Assembly: GCF_000720135.1 (NCBI RefSeq)
Contig: NZ_JOIU01000039.1
Span: forward strand, 1-57,060
DNA: 57,060 nucleotides
From: Streptomyces sp. NRRL S-1022
Lineage (GTDB): Bacteria > Actinomycetota > Actinomycetes > Streptomycetales > Streptomycetaceae
Direction: 5' to 3'
Shown piece by piece: positions 16,038-26,300 of the stretch. How positions within the stretch are numbered: position 1 is the first letter of the stretch; every line of letters begins with the position of its first letter. Under the pieces are notes generated by a model that was not told the origin of the DNA, did not search any database, and saw nothing but the letters and a program-made list of their open reading frames with translations. A program made the position numbers and the translations under genes.

Positions 16038-16949
16038 GTGGCGGTGCGCGAGGAGCAGGAAGACGACGAACTGGCCGTGCGGCTCAAGGAGTTCGAGGGA
16101 CGCCCGGCCGCCGTCACCGGCGTCGGCAGGGACCCGGTGAACGCGCCGATGATCCGGCACTGGTGCGAGGCGCTCGGCGACACCAACCCCGCCTACACCG
16201 GCCCGGACGCCATCGCCCCGCCCACCATGCTCCAGGCCTGGACGATGGCCGGTCTGGCCGGACCCCGGGCCCGCACCGGGGCGTACGACGCACTCCTCGG
16301 CCTGCTGGACGCGGCGGGCTGCACCGCCGTGGTGGCCACCGACTGCGAGCAGGAGTACCTGCGGCCCCTGCGGCCGGGCGACGAGGTCGCGTTCGACACG
16401 GTGATCGAGGAGGTCTCCGGCCGCAAGACGACCCGGCTCGGCACGGGCTACTTCGTCACCACCCGGACCGACGTCCGGGCCGGCGGCGAGCCGGTCGCCA
16501 CCCACCGCTTCCGCATCCTGAAGTACGCCCCCGTACCCCGCGCCCCCCGGGCGCGCCGCCCCCGCCCTGTGGTCAACCGGGACAACGCCGGCTTCTGGCA
16601 GGGCGTGGCCGAGCACCGGCTCCTCGTCCAGCGCTGCACGGCCTGCGGCACCCCGCGCCACCCGTGGCTGCCGGGCTGCAACACCTGCGGCAGCCCGGAC
16701 TGGGACACGGTGGAGGCGAGCGGCGAGGGCACGGTCTACTCGTACGTGGTGCTGCACCACCCGCCGTTCCCGGCCTTCGACCCCCCGTACGCGGTCGGCC
16801 TGATCGAACTCGCCGAGGGCGTGCGGATGGTGAGCAACGTGGTCGGGGTGCCGTACGACGAGGTGCGCATCGGGCTGCCGGTACGGCTGGAGTTCCAGCG
16901 GTGCGACGAGGAGCTGACGGTGCCGGTGTTCCGGGTGGTGGAGCGGTGA
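16038..16949 (+). CDS. MaoC-like hot-dog plus DUF35/OB-fold fusion (ChsH2-like)
   Basis: 303 residues from GTG 16038 (a second in-frame GTG at 16044 is possible). The N-terminal hot-dog domain (about 20-160) reads EALGDTNPAYTGPDAIAPPTM, where the hydratase His is replaced by Tyr, so this half is probably non-catalytic. The C-terminal DUF35 domain (about 180-300) has a zinc ribbon with Cys pairs in RCTACGTPRHPWLPGCNTCGS and an OB-fold. This matches ChsH2 of the mycobacterial igr operon, whose MaoC half pairs with ChsH1 to hydrate a steroid enoyl-CoA and whose DUF35 half pairs with the Ltp2 aldolase. The next two genes are exactly those partners, coupled by four-base overlaps. Confidence 0.87.
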   Translation: MAVREEQEDDELAVRLKEFEGRPAAVTGVGRDPVNAPMIRHWCEALGDTNPAYTGPDAIAPPTMLQAWTMAGLAGPRARTGAYDALLGLLDAAGCTAVVATDCEQEYLRPLRPGDEVAFDTVIEEVSGRKTTRLGTGYFVTTRTDVRAGGEPVATHRFRILKYAPVPRAPRARRPRPVVNRDNAGFWQGVAEHRLLVQRCTACGTPRHPWLPGCNTCGSPDWDTVEASGEGTVYSYVVLHHPPFPAFDPPYAVGLIELAEGVRMVSNVVGVPYDEVRIGLPVRLEFQRCDEELTVPVFRVVER

Positions 16950-17338
16950 GGGCCGGGGACCGGCTGCCGCCGCTGGAGATCCCGGTGACCCGCACCCTGA
17001 TCGTGGCCGGCGCCATCGCCTCCCGGGACTACCAGGACGTGCACCACGACCCGGAACTGGCCCGGCGGAAGGGCGCACCGGACATCTTCATGAACATCCT
17101 GACCACGAACGGCCTGGTCGGCCGGTACGTCACCGACCACTTCGGCCCCGCCGCGGTGCTCCGCAAGGTCGCCGTCCGGCTGGGCGCGCCCAACCACCCC
17201 GGGGACACGATGGTGCTGACCGGCAGCGTCGAGGAGGTCGACGGGGACACGGCCGTCGTCCGGGTCGTCGGTGCCAACGGCCTCGGCACCCATGTGACGG
17301 CCACGGTCACCGTCACCCTCCCGGGGGCCGGATCATGA
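16946..17338 (+). CDS. MaoC-like enoyl-CoA hydratase (ChsH1-like)
   Basis: 130 residues. It starts at a GTG overlapping the previous stop (GTGA), so translation is coupled. A single hot-dog fold carries the hydratase-2 signature SRDYQDVHHDPELARR, with catalytic Asp and His intact, unlike the preceding protein. The expected heteromer therefore has its active site from this subunit, as in mycobacterial ChsH1-ChsH2. It would add water across the double bond of an enoyl-CoA. The natural substrate in this organism is unknown: steroid side chain or another branched acyl-CoA. Confidence 0.87.
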   Translation: MRAGDRLPPLEIPVTRTLIVAGAIASRDYQDVHHDPELARRKGAPDIFMNILTTNGLVGRYVTDHFGPAAVLRKVAVRLGAPNHPGDTMVLTGSVEEVDGDTAVVRVVGANGLGTHVTATVTVTLPGAGS

Positions 17339-18501
17339 GCCTGCGCGAGCGCGACACCCTCGGCGGACGCGCGGCGATCGCCGGCATCGGGGCCACCGGG
17401 TTCTCCAAGGACTCCGGCCGCAGCGAGCTGCGCCTGGCGGTGGAGGCGGTGCGGGCCGCCCTCGACGACGCCGGGCTCACCCCGGCGGACGTGGACGGAC
17501 TGGTGACCTTCAGCATGGACACCAGCCCGGAGATCACCGTGGCCCAGGCCTGCGGGATGGGCGAGCTGTCCTTCTTCTCCCGGGTGCACTACGGCGGCGG
17601 GGCGGCCTGCGCCACCGTCCAGCAGGCGGCGCTCGCGGTGGCGACGGGCGTGGCGGAGGTCGTGGTCTGCTACCGCGCGTTCAACGAGCGCTCGGGCCGC
17701 CGGTTCGGCGCGGGCGTGCAGCACCGGGAGCCGTCGGCGGAAGGGGCGGCCCTCGGCTGGGTGCTGCCGTTCGGGCTGCTCACCCCGGCCTCCTGGGTGG
17801 CGATGGCCGCCCGGCGGTACCTGCACGCGTACGGCCTGACACCGGAGGCGTTCGGGCACGTGGCCGTCATGGGCCGGGAGTACGCGGCGACCAACCCCGC
17901 CGCCTGGTTCCACGGCCGCCCGATCACCCTCGCCGACCACGCCGCCTCCCGCTGGATCGCCGAGCCGCTGCGGCTGCTGGACTGCTGCCAGGAGACCGAC
18001 GGCGGGCAGGCGGTCGTCGTCACCTCCCTGGAGCGGGCCCGGGACCTGCCGCGGCCCCCCGCCGTGATCGCGGCGGCGGCCCAGGGCGCGGGCCGGGCGC
18101 AGGAGCAGATGACCGGCTTCTACCGGGACGGCCTGACCGGCCTGCCGGAGGCGGGCGCGGTGGCCCGGCAGCTGTGGCGCACCAGCGGACTCGGCCCGGA
18201 CGCCGTCGACGTGGGGATCCTGTACGACCACTTCACCCCGTTCGTGCTGATGCAGCTGGAGGAGTTCGGCTTCTGCGGCCGGGGCGAGGCGGCGGAGTTC
18301 GTAGCCGAGCGGCTGCTGCCGCTGAACACCCACGGGGGCCAGCTCGGGGAGGCGTACCTGCACGGTATGAACGGCATCGCGGAGGCGGTGCGGCAGCTGC
18401 GGGGCACGGCCGTGAACCAGGTCCCGGGGGCGGCCCGCACCCTGGTGACGGCCGGCACCGGAGTGCCGACATCGGGCCTGGTCCTGACGGCGGACGGCTG
18501 A
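17335..18501 (+). CDS. Thiolase-fold lipid-transfer protein / retro-aldolase (Ltp2-like)
   Basis: 388 residues, ATG overlapping the previous stop by four bases. Thiolase superfamily, SCP-x/Ltp2 branch: AAIAGIGATGFSKDSGRSE at the start, VHYGGGAACATVQQAALAV in place of the thiolase Cys loop, and NTHGGQLGEAYLHGMNGIAE near the C-terminus with the Tyr and His used by Ltp2 aldolases. With the DUF35 domain of its operon partner it would perform retro-aldol cleavage of a beta-hydroxyacyl-CoA, releasing a short acyl-CoA. This is the last gene of the operon; a small hairpin follows at 18541-18561. Confidence 0.87.
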   Translation: MSLRERDTLGGRAAIAGIGATGFSKDSGRSELRLAVEAVRAALDDAGLTPADVDGLVTFSMDTSPEITVAQACGMGELSFFSRVHYGGGAACATVQQAALAVATGVAEVVVCYRAFNERSGRRFGAGVQHREPSAEGAALGWVLPFGLLTPASWVAMAARRYLHAYGLTPEAFGHVAVMGREYAATNPAAWFHGRPITLADHAASRWIAEPLRLLDCCQETDGGQAVVVTSLERARDLPRPPAVIAAAAQGAGRAQEQMTGFYRDGLTGLPEAGAVARQLWRTSGLGPDAVDVGILYDHFTPFVLMQLEEFGFCGRGEAAEFVAERLLPLNTHGGQLGEAYLHGMNGIAEAVRQLRGTAVNQVPGAARTLVTAGTGVPTSGLVLTADG

Positions 18502-18540
18502 CCTCCTCGGGGTCGTACCCGCAGACGGTACGGTCCCGTA

Positions 18541-18561
18541 CTCCACCTTCAGGAGGTGGAG
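18541..18561 (+). terminator. Hairpin after the Chs/Ltp2-like operon
   Basis: CTCCACCT (18541-18548) pairs with AGGTGGAG (18554-18561) around TCAGG, 40 bases past the last stop. It is short, with no U-run. Confidence 0.5.
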
Positions 18562-18649
18562 ACAGCCCCACCCCTACAACCTGAGGGGGACTCGCCTTCG
18601 GGACCTGCGGGCGATCCGCCGCGGTGGGCGTCGCTCCTAGCGTGGAGCC

Positions 18650-19201
18650 ATGACCACACCCGTCTGCACCAGCGCCTCGGCCGCCGCCGCTCCCGCGCGG
18701 CAGACCTACCCGTCGTTCGCGTCCTACGTGCGCGCCCGCCAGCCGGTGCTGCTGCGCACCGCCCGCTCGCTGACCGCGAACCCGAACGACGCCGAGGACC
18801 TGCTGCAGACCGCGCTCGCCAAGACCTACGTGGCCTGGGAGCGGATCGAGGACCAGCGGGCGCTCGACGGCTACGTGCGCCGGGCCCTGGTGAACACCCG
18901 GACCTCGCAGTGGCGCAAGCGCAGGGTGGACGAGTTCGCCTGCGACGAACTGCCCGAGCCGGAGACCGTGCCCGGCGGCGACGACCCGGCCGAGCGGCAG
19001 GCGCTGCACGACGCCATGTGGCGGGCGGTGCTTCGGCTGCCGGCCCGCCAGCGGGCGATGGTCGTCCTGCGGTACTACGAGGACCTGAGCGAGGCCCAGA
19101 CCGCCGAGGTGCTCGGGGTGTCGGTGGGCACGGTGAAGTCGGCGGTCTCCCGCGCGCTGGGCAAACTGCGCGAGGACCCGGAGCTGACCCTGGTCCGCTA
19201 G
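18650..19201 (+). CDS. SigE-family (ECF-like) RNA polymerase sigma factor
   Basis: 183 residues. After a low-complexity start, region 2 spans PSFASYVRARQPVLLRTARS through DAEDLLQTALAKTYVAWERI (about 22-70). Region 4 includes LPARQRAMVVLRYYEDLSEA and the helix-turn-helix AEVLGVSVGTVKSAVSRAL (about 125-170). This matches the actinobacterial SigE-family sigma-70 group (SCO4005-like by position). No anti-sigma factor is adjacent on either side, so its control is unclear. It lies between two acyl-CoA genes but sits outside the operon, 148 bases from the Ltp2-like gene. Confidence 0.88.
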   Translation: MTTPVCTSASAAAAPARQTYPSFASYVRARQPVLLRTARSLTANPNDAEDLLQTALAKTYVAWERIEDQRALDGYVRRALVNTRTSQWRKRRVDEFACDELPEPETVPGGDDPAERQALHDAMWRAVLRLPARQRAMVVLRYYEDLSEAQTAEVLGVSVGTVKSAVSRALGKLREDPELTLVR

Positions 19202-19250
19202 AGACGCTCTTCGACGGCAACGTGACCGCTCAGTGACCCATCCCCTAGTG

Positions 19251-19268
19251 ACATACCGCTCGGTATGT
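19251..19268. promoter_or_regulatory. TetR-type operator upstream of acyl-CoA ligase
   Basis: ACATACC (19251-19257) and GGTATGT (19262-19268) form a seven-base-arm dyad around GCTC. Dyads of the form ACATACCG..CGGTATGT are typical TetR-family sites in actinobacterial lipid genes. It lies 69 bases before the ligase start, where a promoter is expected. The regulator is not adjacent. Confidence 0.55.
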
Positions 19269-19337
19269 GCGCAGAATCAGCGCACCCCTACCACCGCGTA
19301 GGACCACCGCGTAGGCAATGTCGCCCGGGAGGACGCC

Positions 19338-20993
<1,656 letters not shown>

Positions 20994-21364
20994 GGGGGCT
21001 TCACCGCGGGGGGCCGGACCCGGCTCCGCCCCCCGCCGGCCTCCCGGGCCCGCCGCGGGCGGCCAGGGGGCCGCGCGGCCTGCCGCCCGGACCGGTGGCG
21101 GCCCGCCTGCCGGCGGCGACGGGCCCCGCGCAGCGCGTGGGTGCCGGCCGCCGGGGACGGTCCGTCCAGGCCGTCCGGCGGCAGGTACTCGGCCGGCAGG
21201 CGGCTGCCCTTGCCGAGGGCCTGGTCCTGACCATGTACGGCACGGACGCCGACGTCATCCGCGACCGTGCTGCCGGACCGGGTCGTTGGGCCGTGGGCCG
21301 GTTCCGGGAGCGACCGGCGCTCCCGGCCCCGCCCGCCGGAAGGAATCCCGGGCGCCGTACGGCG
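20994..21364. other. 370-base gap, possible gene remnant
   Basis: The gap separates convergent FadD-like and MFS genes. No intact gene is seen. On the minus strand a short frame around 21150-21255 reads like protein (GQDQALGKGSRLPAEYLPPD) but has no clear start and degenerates into Arg/Gly-rich translation, so it may be a relic. Confidence 0.35.
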
Positions 21365-22576
21365 TCAGCGGCGCCCGCCCCGTACCGTCGTGGTCCACCC
21401 CAGGATCAGCCACAGCCCCGCCACCGCGCACACCCCGGACCAGCCCCAGTGGCCGAAGGCGGGGCCTGCCACGGCCGAGGCGAGGGCGCCGCCGGCGAAG
21501 CCGGAGACGACGTAGGCCGTGTTGGCGGTGGCCGGGGTGGAGGTCGTCGTGAGGGCGAGGGTCTGGTTGGCGACGTGGGAGGCCACCAGGGCCGCGTGGA
21601 CCGCGATCGCGGCGGCGAACAGCGCCGGCAGCACCTGCCCGCCGAGCCAGAACAGCGGCACGGCGACGGCGGCCAGCACGTACGCCGCGCCGACGACCCG
21701 GGTGGCCCCGAACCGGTCCACCAGCCCGCCCGCCAGCGGCGCCACCGCGCTGGCGGTCAGCCCGAAGAGACCGAAGAGCCCGGCGGTCGCGGTGGACAGC
21801 CCGTACTGCGGACCGGTCAGCAGCAGCGCCAGTGAGGTCCACAGGGCGCTCCACGCCCCGAACATCCCCGCCTGCCGCAGGCACGCCCGCCACAGGTCGG
21901 GCGAGCGGCGCAGCAGCCCCGGCAGCTTGGCGATGCCGGAGAACAGCCCGCCCTGCCGCACCCGCCGCTCGGCCGGCAGTGCCGCCGCGGTGGCCAGCCC
22001 CAGGGCGAGGGTCAGCACGGCGGACCCGGCGAACACCCAACGCCAGCCGAAGGCCTGCCCGGCGAGCCCGCCGAGCACGCGGGCCGCGACGATGCCGGTG
22101 AACAGCCCGGCGATGACGGCCGCGACATGCCGGGCGCGCCGGTCGGCCGGGGCGCGCGCGGCGACCAGCGGCACGAGCAGCTGCGGTACGACCGTCGCCG
22201 CGGCGGCGACGAACACGGCGGCGGCCAGGGCCGCGGTGCCCGGGGCGACGGCCGCGACGAGCAGTGCCACCGTGGTGGCCACGGAGAGCCAGGCGACCAG
22301 CGGACGGCGGTCGACGCGGTCGCCGAGCGGGGCGAAGAAGAGCAGACCGGCCGCGTAGCCGAGCTGGGCCACCGAGGCGATCCAGGCCACGGCCGCGGGG
22401 ACGGTGCCGAAGTCGTGGGCGATCAGCGGCAGCAGCGGGGCCGCGAGATAGATGTTCGCGGCCGTGACGGCGGTGCAGACGGCGATGAGCAGGAGGAAGA
22501 GGGTGCCGGAGGCGGACCCGTCGCGGGCGGGTATCCGGACCCCGGGCGCTCGGCGGGTGCTGGTGGCTGACGGCAT
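21365..22576 (-). CDS. Major facilitator superfamily exporter (SCO4007-like, multidrug)
   Basis: 403 residues from ATG 22576 with AAGGAG about eleven bases upstream. Twelve transmembrane helices are visible, with the loop GDRVDRRPLVAW corresponding to the MFS loop 2-3 motif and a second half starting near LRQAGMFGAWSALWTSLALL. It is divergent from a TetR gene with shared operators. In S. coelicolor the same pair (SCO4007/SCO4008) is, as I recall, a drug exporter repressed by a multidrug-binding TetR protein, so this copy is probably an efflux pump controlled the same way. Confidence 0.87.
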   Translation of the reverse strand: MPSATSTRRAPGVRIPARDGSASGTLFLLLIAVCTAVTAANIYLAAPLLPLIAHDFGTVPAAVAWIASVAQLGYAAGLLFFAPLGDRVDRRPLVAWLSVATTVALLVAAVAPGTAALAAAVFVAAAATVVPQLLVPLVAARAPADRRARHVAAVIAGLFTGIVAARVLGGLAGQAFGWRWVFAGSAVLTLALGLATAAALPAERRVRQGGLFSGIAKLPGLLRRSPDLWRACLRQAGMFGAWSALWTSLALLLTGPQYGLSTATAGLFGLFGLTASAVAPLAGGLVDRFGATRVVGAAYVLAAVAVPLFWLGGQVLPALFAAAIAVHAALVASHVANQTLALTTTSTPATANTAYVVSGFAGGALASAVAGPAFGHWGWSGVCAVAGLWLILGWTTTVRGGRR

Positions 22577-22612
22577 GGGGGGAGGCACTCCTTAGAGCCG
22601 ACTCGCACAACT

Positions 22613-22682
22613 AACTGGTTGGTTGAAACTCTCCAACAGGGTGCACCGCCCCGGCATTCCCAGTCAACCAACCAGTTGGTTA
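22613..22682. promoter_or_regulatory. Mirrored double operator between MFS and TetR genes
   Basis: AACTGGTTGGTTGA at 22613-22626 recurs as its exact reverse complement at 22664-22677. Each copy sits inside a near-palindrome of consensus AACYAACTGGTTGGTT; the right copy is AACCAACCAGTTGGTT (22667-22682). One site lies by each divergent promoter, as expected when the TetR protein represses both itself and the exporter. Confidence 0.75.
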
Positions 22683-22711
22683 TCGCCCGTCGACCGACCT
22701 ACCCTGTCCTC

Positions 22712-23293
22712 ATGGCACCAGTGAGGGACCCCGAGGCCACCAAGGCCCGCATCTTCGACGCGGCCGTCGCCGAGTTCGCCCGCCACGGCATCGCGGGCGC
22801 CCGCATCGACCGCATCGCCGCCGAGGCCAAGGCCAACAAGCAGCTGATCTACGCCTACTTCGGCAACAAGGCGGAGCTGTTCAGCAAGGTCCTCGGCACC
22901 TGCATGGTCGGCCTGGCGGCGGCCGTACCCGTCGACCCCGACGACATCGAGGGCTGGGTGGACCGCCTGCTCGACTACCACGCCACCCACCCCGAACTGC
23001 TGCGCCTGCTCTTCTGGGAGGGCATCGAGTACGGCAGCGCCGAACTCCCCGACGAGCCGGCCCGCCAGGACCACTACGCCCGCAAGGTCGCCGCGCTGGA
23101 GGACGGCCAGGCCCGGGGCGTCATCACGGACGCCATCCCGGCCGGCGACCTGCTGATCCTGATCACCGCGCTGACCAACTGGATGGCCGTGGTCCCGCAG
23201 ATGCGGCGCATCCTCGCCGGTACGCGGGACTCCGACCAGGACCGCCTGCGGGCCTCCGTCAAGGAGGCGGCCCGCAGGCTGGTCGCCCGCTGA
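22712..23293 (+). CDS. TetR-family repressor (SCO4008-like)
   Basis: 193 residues from ATG 22712. The N-terminal helix-turn-helix is ATKARIFDAAVAEFARHG then IDRIAAEAKANKQLIYAYFG (about 10-60), and the C-terminal ligand domain is all-helical. It is divergent from an MFS exporter across two mirrored operators. The S. coelicolor counterpart, as remembered, binds cationic multidrug ligands and derepresses the pump. The ligand here is not deducible from sequence. Confidence 0.88.
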   Translation: MAPVRDPEATKARIFDAAVAEFARHGIAGARIDRIAAEAKANKQLIYAYFGNKAELFSKVLGTCMVGLAAAVPVDPDDIEGWVDRLLDYHATHPELLRLLFWEGIEYGSAELPDEPARQDHYARKVAALEDGQARGVITDAIPAGDLLILITALTNWMAVVPQMRRILAGTRDSDQDRLRASVKEAARRLVAR

Positions 23294-23306
23294 CGGCAGT
23301 CGCCGC

Positions 23307-26300
23307 CTAGTTCGTGCCGATCCGGGCCAGCAGGTCCACGATCCGCGACTGCACCTCGGTGCTGGTGGACCGCTCCGCGGGGAACAGCACCGTCTCGCCC
23401 GAGGCCAGCCGCGGCAGGTCGGCCGGGTCGACCGCGGCCGTGTAGACGACCAGCGGGGTGCGGTTGAGCTGCCCGTTCGCCCGCAGCCAGTCCACGATCC
23501 CGGCCCGCCGGCGGTGCACCTGCATCAGGTCCATCACCACCAGGTTCGGCCGGAACTGCCCCGCCAGCGTCACCGCGTCGTTGTCGTTCGCGGCCCGCGC
23601 CACCTGCATCCCGCGCCGCTCCAGCGTCGAGGTCAGCGCCAGCGCGATCTCCGCGTGCTCCTCGATGAGCAGCACCCGCGGCGGATGCTGCTCGCTGTCC
23701 CGCGGCGCCAGCGCCTTCAGCAGGACGGCGGGATCGGCGCCGTACGCCGCCTCGCGCGTCGCCTGCCCCAGCCCGGCCGTGACCAGCACCGGCACCTCGG
23801 CGGCCACCGCGGCCTGGCGCAGCGACTGCAGCGCGGTCCGCGTGATGGGCCCGGTCAGCGGGTCCACGAACAGCGCGGCGGGGAAGGCCGCGATCTGCGC
23901 GTCGACCTCCTCGCGCGAGTGCACGATCACCGGCCGGTAGCCACGGTCGCTCAGCGCCTGCTGGGTCGTCACGTCCGGCGCCGGCCACACCAGCAGCCGG
24001 CGCGGGTTGTCCAGCGGCTCCGGGGGCAGCTCGTCGTCCAGCGGCTGCGGACGCGGGGTGTCGGCCACCTCCACGGCCCCGCCGGGACCGTCCAGCGGCT
24101 CCGGCCCCTCGGCGGCGTCGGGCTCCGGAGCGCCTATGGCGTACGACCGCCCGGCCCCCTCGGTGCCCGCGGCCGGCCGTGACTGCCCGCCGAGCGAGGG
24201 CTGCGCCCCGGGCACCGGGCCGGCCGGCGCGGGCTGCGCCACCGCCGGCTGCCCCGCGAGCGGCGCCTGACCTCCGAGGGACGGCTGTCCGCCGAGGGAC
24301 GGCCGCGCGGGTGCCGGTTCGGCCGGCGGGTGCGGCCGGGCCGCCTGCGGCTGCGGCTGCGGCTCCGGGCGGGTGGCCGGGTCGGGGGGCGTGCCCAGCT
24401 TGCGGCGCCGGCCGGAACCGCCCGGCGCGTGCGGCGGCGGGGTGGCCGTCGGCTGCTGTACCTGGGCGGCCTGCCGCGCGAACGGCACACCCTGCCCGAG
24501 CGTGCGCACGCTGATCGCCCGTCCCTGCGTCGAGTCCGGGTCGACCGGCACCCCGCCGGCGGCCTGCGCGGGCAACGGCTGCGCGGCCGGTACGGCGGCC
24601 CCGCCGACCCCGTTGGCCCCGGGGCGGAGCGGGGTGCCGGCGGCGTCACCGGCGCCGGGCCACTGCTGCGGGGCACCGGCCGCCGGGGTGCCGCCGGGCG
24701 GCACGGCCGGCGCGCCCTGCGAGCCCGCGGGCACCTGCCCGGCCCCGGCCTCGGCGGGCAACGGCAGCGCACCCGGGGCGGCCACCGGGGTGCCGGCGGC
24801 GGCCGGGGTGCCGGGCTGTGCGGCGGCGGGGGACTGCGGGGCCGCGCCCTGCGCGGGCACGGCCGCCTGGACCGGCGCGGCGGGGGCGGACTGTGGGGCG
24901 GTGCCCTGCGCGGGTACGGCCGCCTGGCCCGGAACGGCGGCACCGGGCTGCGCACCGGGAACCACGGGGGCGGGACCCGCCTGGACGGCGATGCCCGGTC
25001 CGGCCGTGCCCTGCGCCGGGACGCCGGGCGACGGAACGCCGGGTGCCGGCTGGCCGCCGGGAGTCGGCGGTACGGCCGTGCCCTGCGGGGCCCGGCCGGG
25101 AGCGGCCGGCGCCGGAAGGGGCTGCGACGGGGTCTGTCCGGGCCCGGCTCCCGGCGCCACCGGCTGCGCGGTCTCGGCCGGCTGGGCCACGGCCCGGCGC
25201 CGTCGGCCGGTCGGGGCGCTGGTGGGATGCGGCTGCGGCGGGGTGTGGTCCCCGGCCTGGTCGAGCGGTACGGCGTCGTGCCGGCCCTCGTCACCCGGGA
25301 GCCCCCCGGCGGACACCGGCATCTGCGCGGGCACCTGCACCCGGCCGGGCAGCGGCCCGGCACCGGCCGCCGGACCGGCGTGCGGCCCCGCGTCGGCAGC
25401 CGTACCCGGTCCCGGGACGGACGGCGCACCGGCAGCCGGAGCCCCGGGAACACCGGCGTCCGGCCCCGCGGACGCGCTCGCACCCGGCGTCACCGGCACG
25501 GCCGGCCCCATGGCGGGGGCCGCGTCGTTCACCGGCCCGGCACCGGCCGCGGTCCGGTCGGCCTCGGCCGGCGGCAGGGCGAAGACCGTACGCGCGCCCG
25601 CGTCCTGCGCCGCGGCGCGCTCCGCAGCGGCGGCCAGCGCCCGCCGGCGCCGTCCGCCCGGCTGCGCGCCGCCCGTCTCGCCCTCCTGCGCCGCACCGGC
25701 CTGCGCGCCCGGTGCCGGCTCGCCGCCGGCCGCGGGAAGGGCCGGGGGCAGGGCGGCCTGCGGCGCGTCGGTGTCGCGGCGGGCCCGCCGGCCCGTGGGC
25801 GCGGGCACGCCCTGCGGCGGCACGGTGCCACCGAGTCCCGTCCCCGCGGCGGCGGCCCCCGCGCTCTGCTCAGCCGCGGTCATCACGGCACCCTCGGCAA
25901 CGCCCTCGCCGTCACCGCCGTCACCGGCACCGCCGGCGCCGATCTCGGCGGGCCGCCCGCGGCGCCGCCCGGTCCCGCCGGACGCGCCCTCCGGGGCCTC
26001 GGCCGGAACCACGGCGGCCTCCTCGGCGGGCGCCCCGGCCCGCCGCCGGCGCCGCCCGGTCGGTACCGGCGCCTCCGCCTCACCGGCGTCACCGGCGCCG
26101 GCCGCGTCACCGTCCAGGAAGGCGTCCGTCGAGGGCCGCCGGGCCCGCCGCCGGCCGCCCGCGCCGGCCTGCCCGGCCGCGCCGGAGTCGTCCGTGGCGC
26201 CCTCCGCGCCGCCCGGGACCAGCGCCGCGCCGGGGGCGTCGGCCGCGACCGCGCCCGCCCCGCCGCCGAGCGGCACCTCCAGCACGTACGCGCTGCCGCT

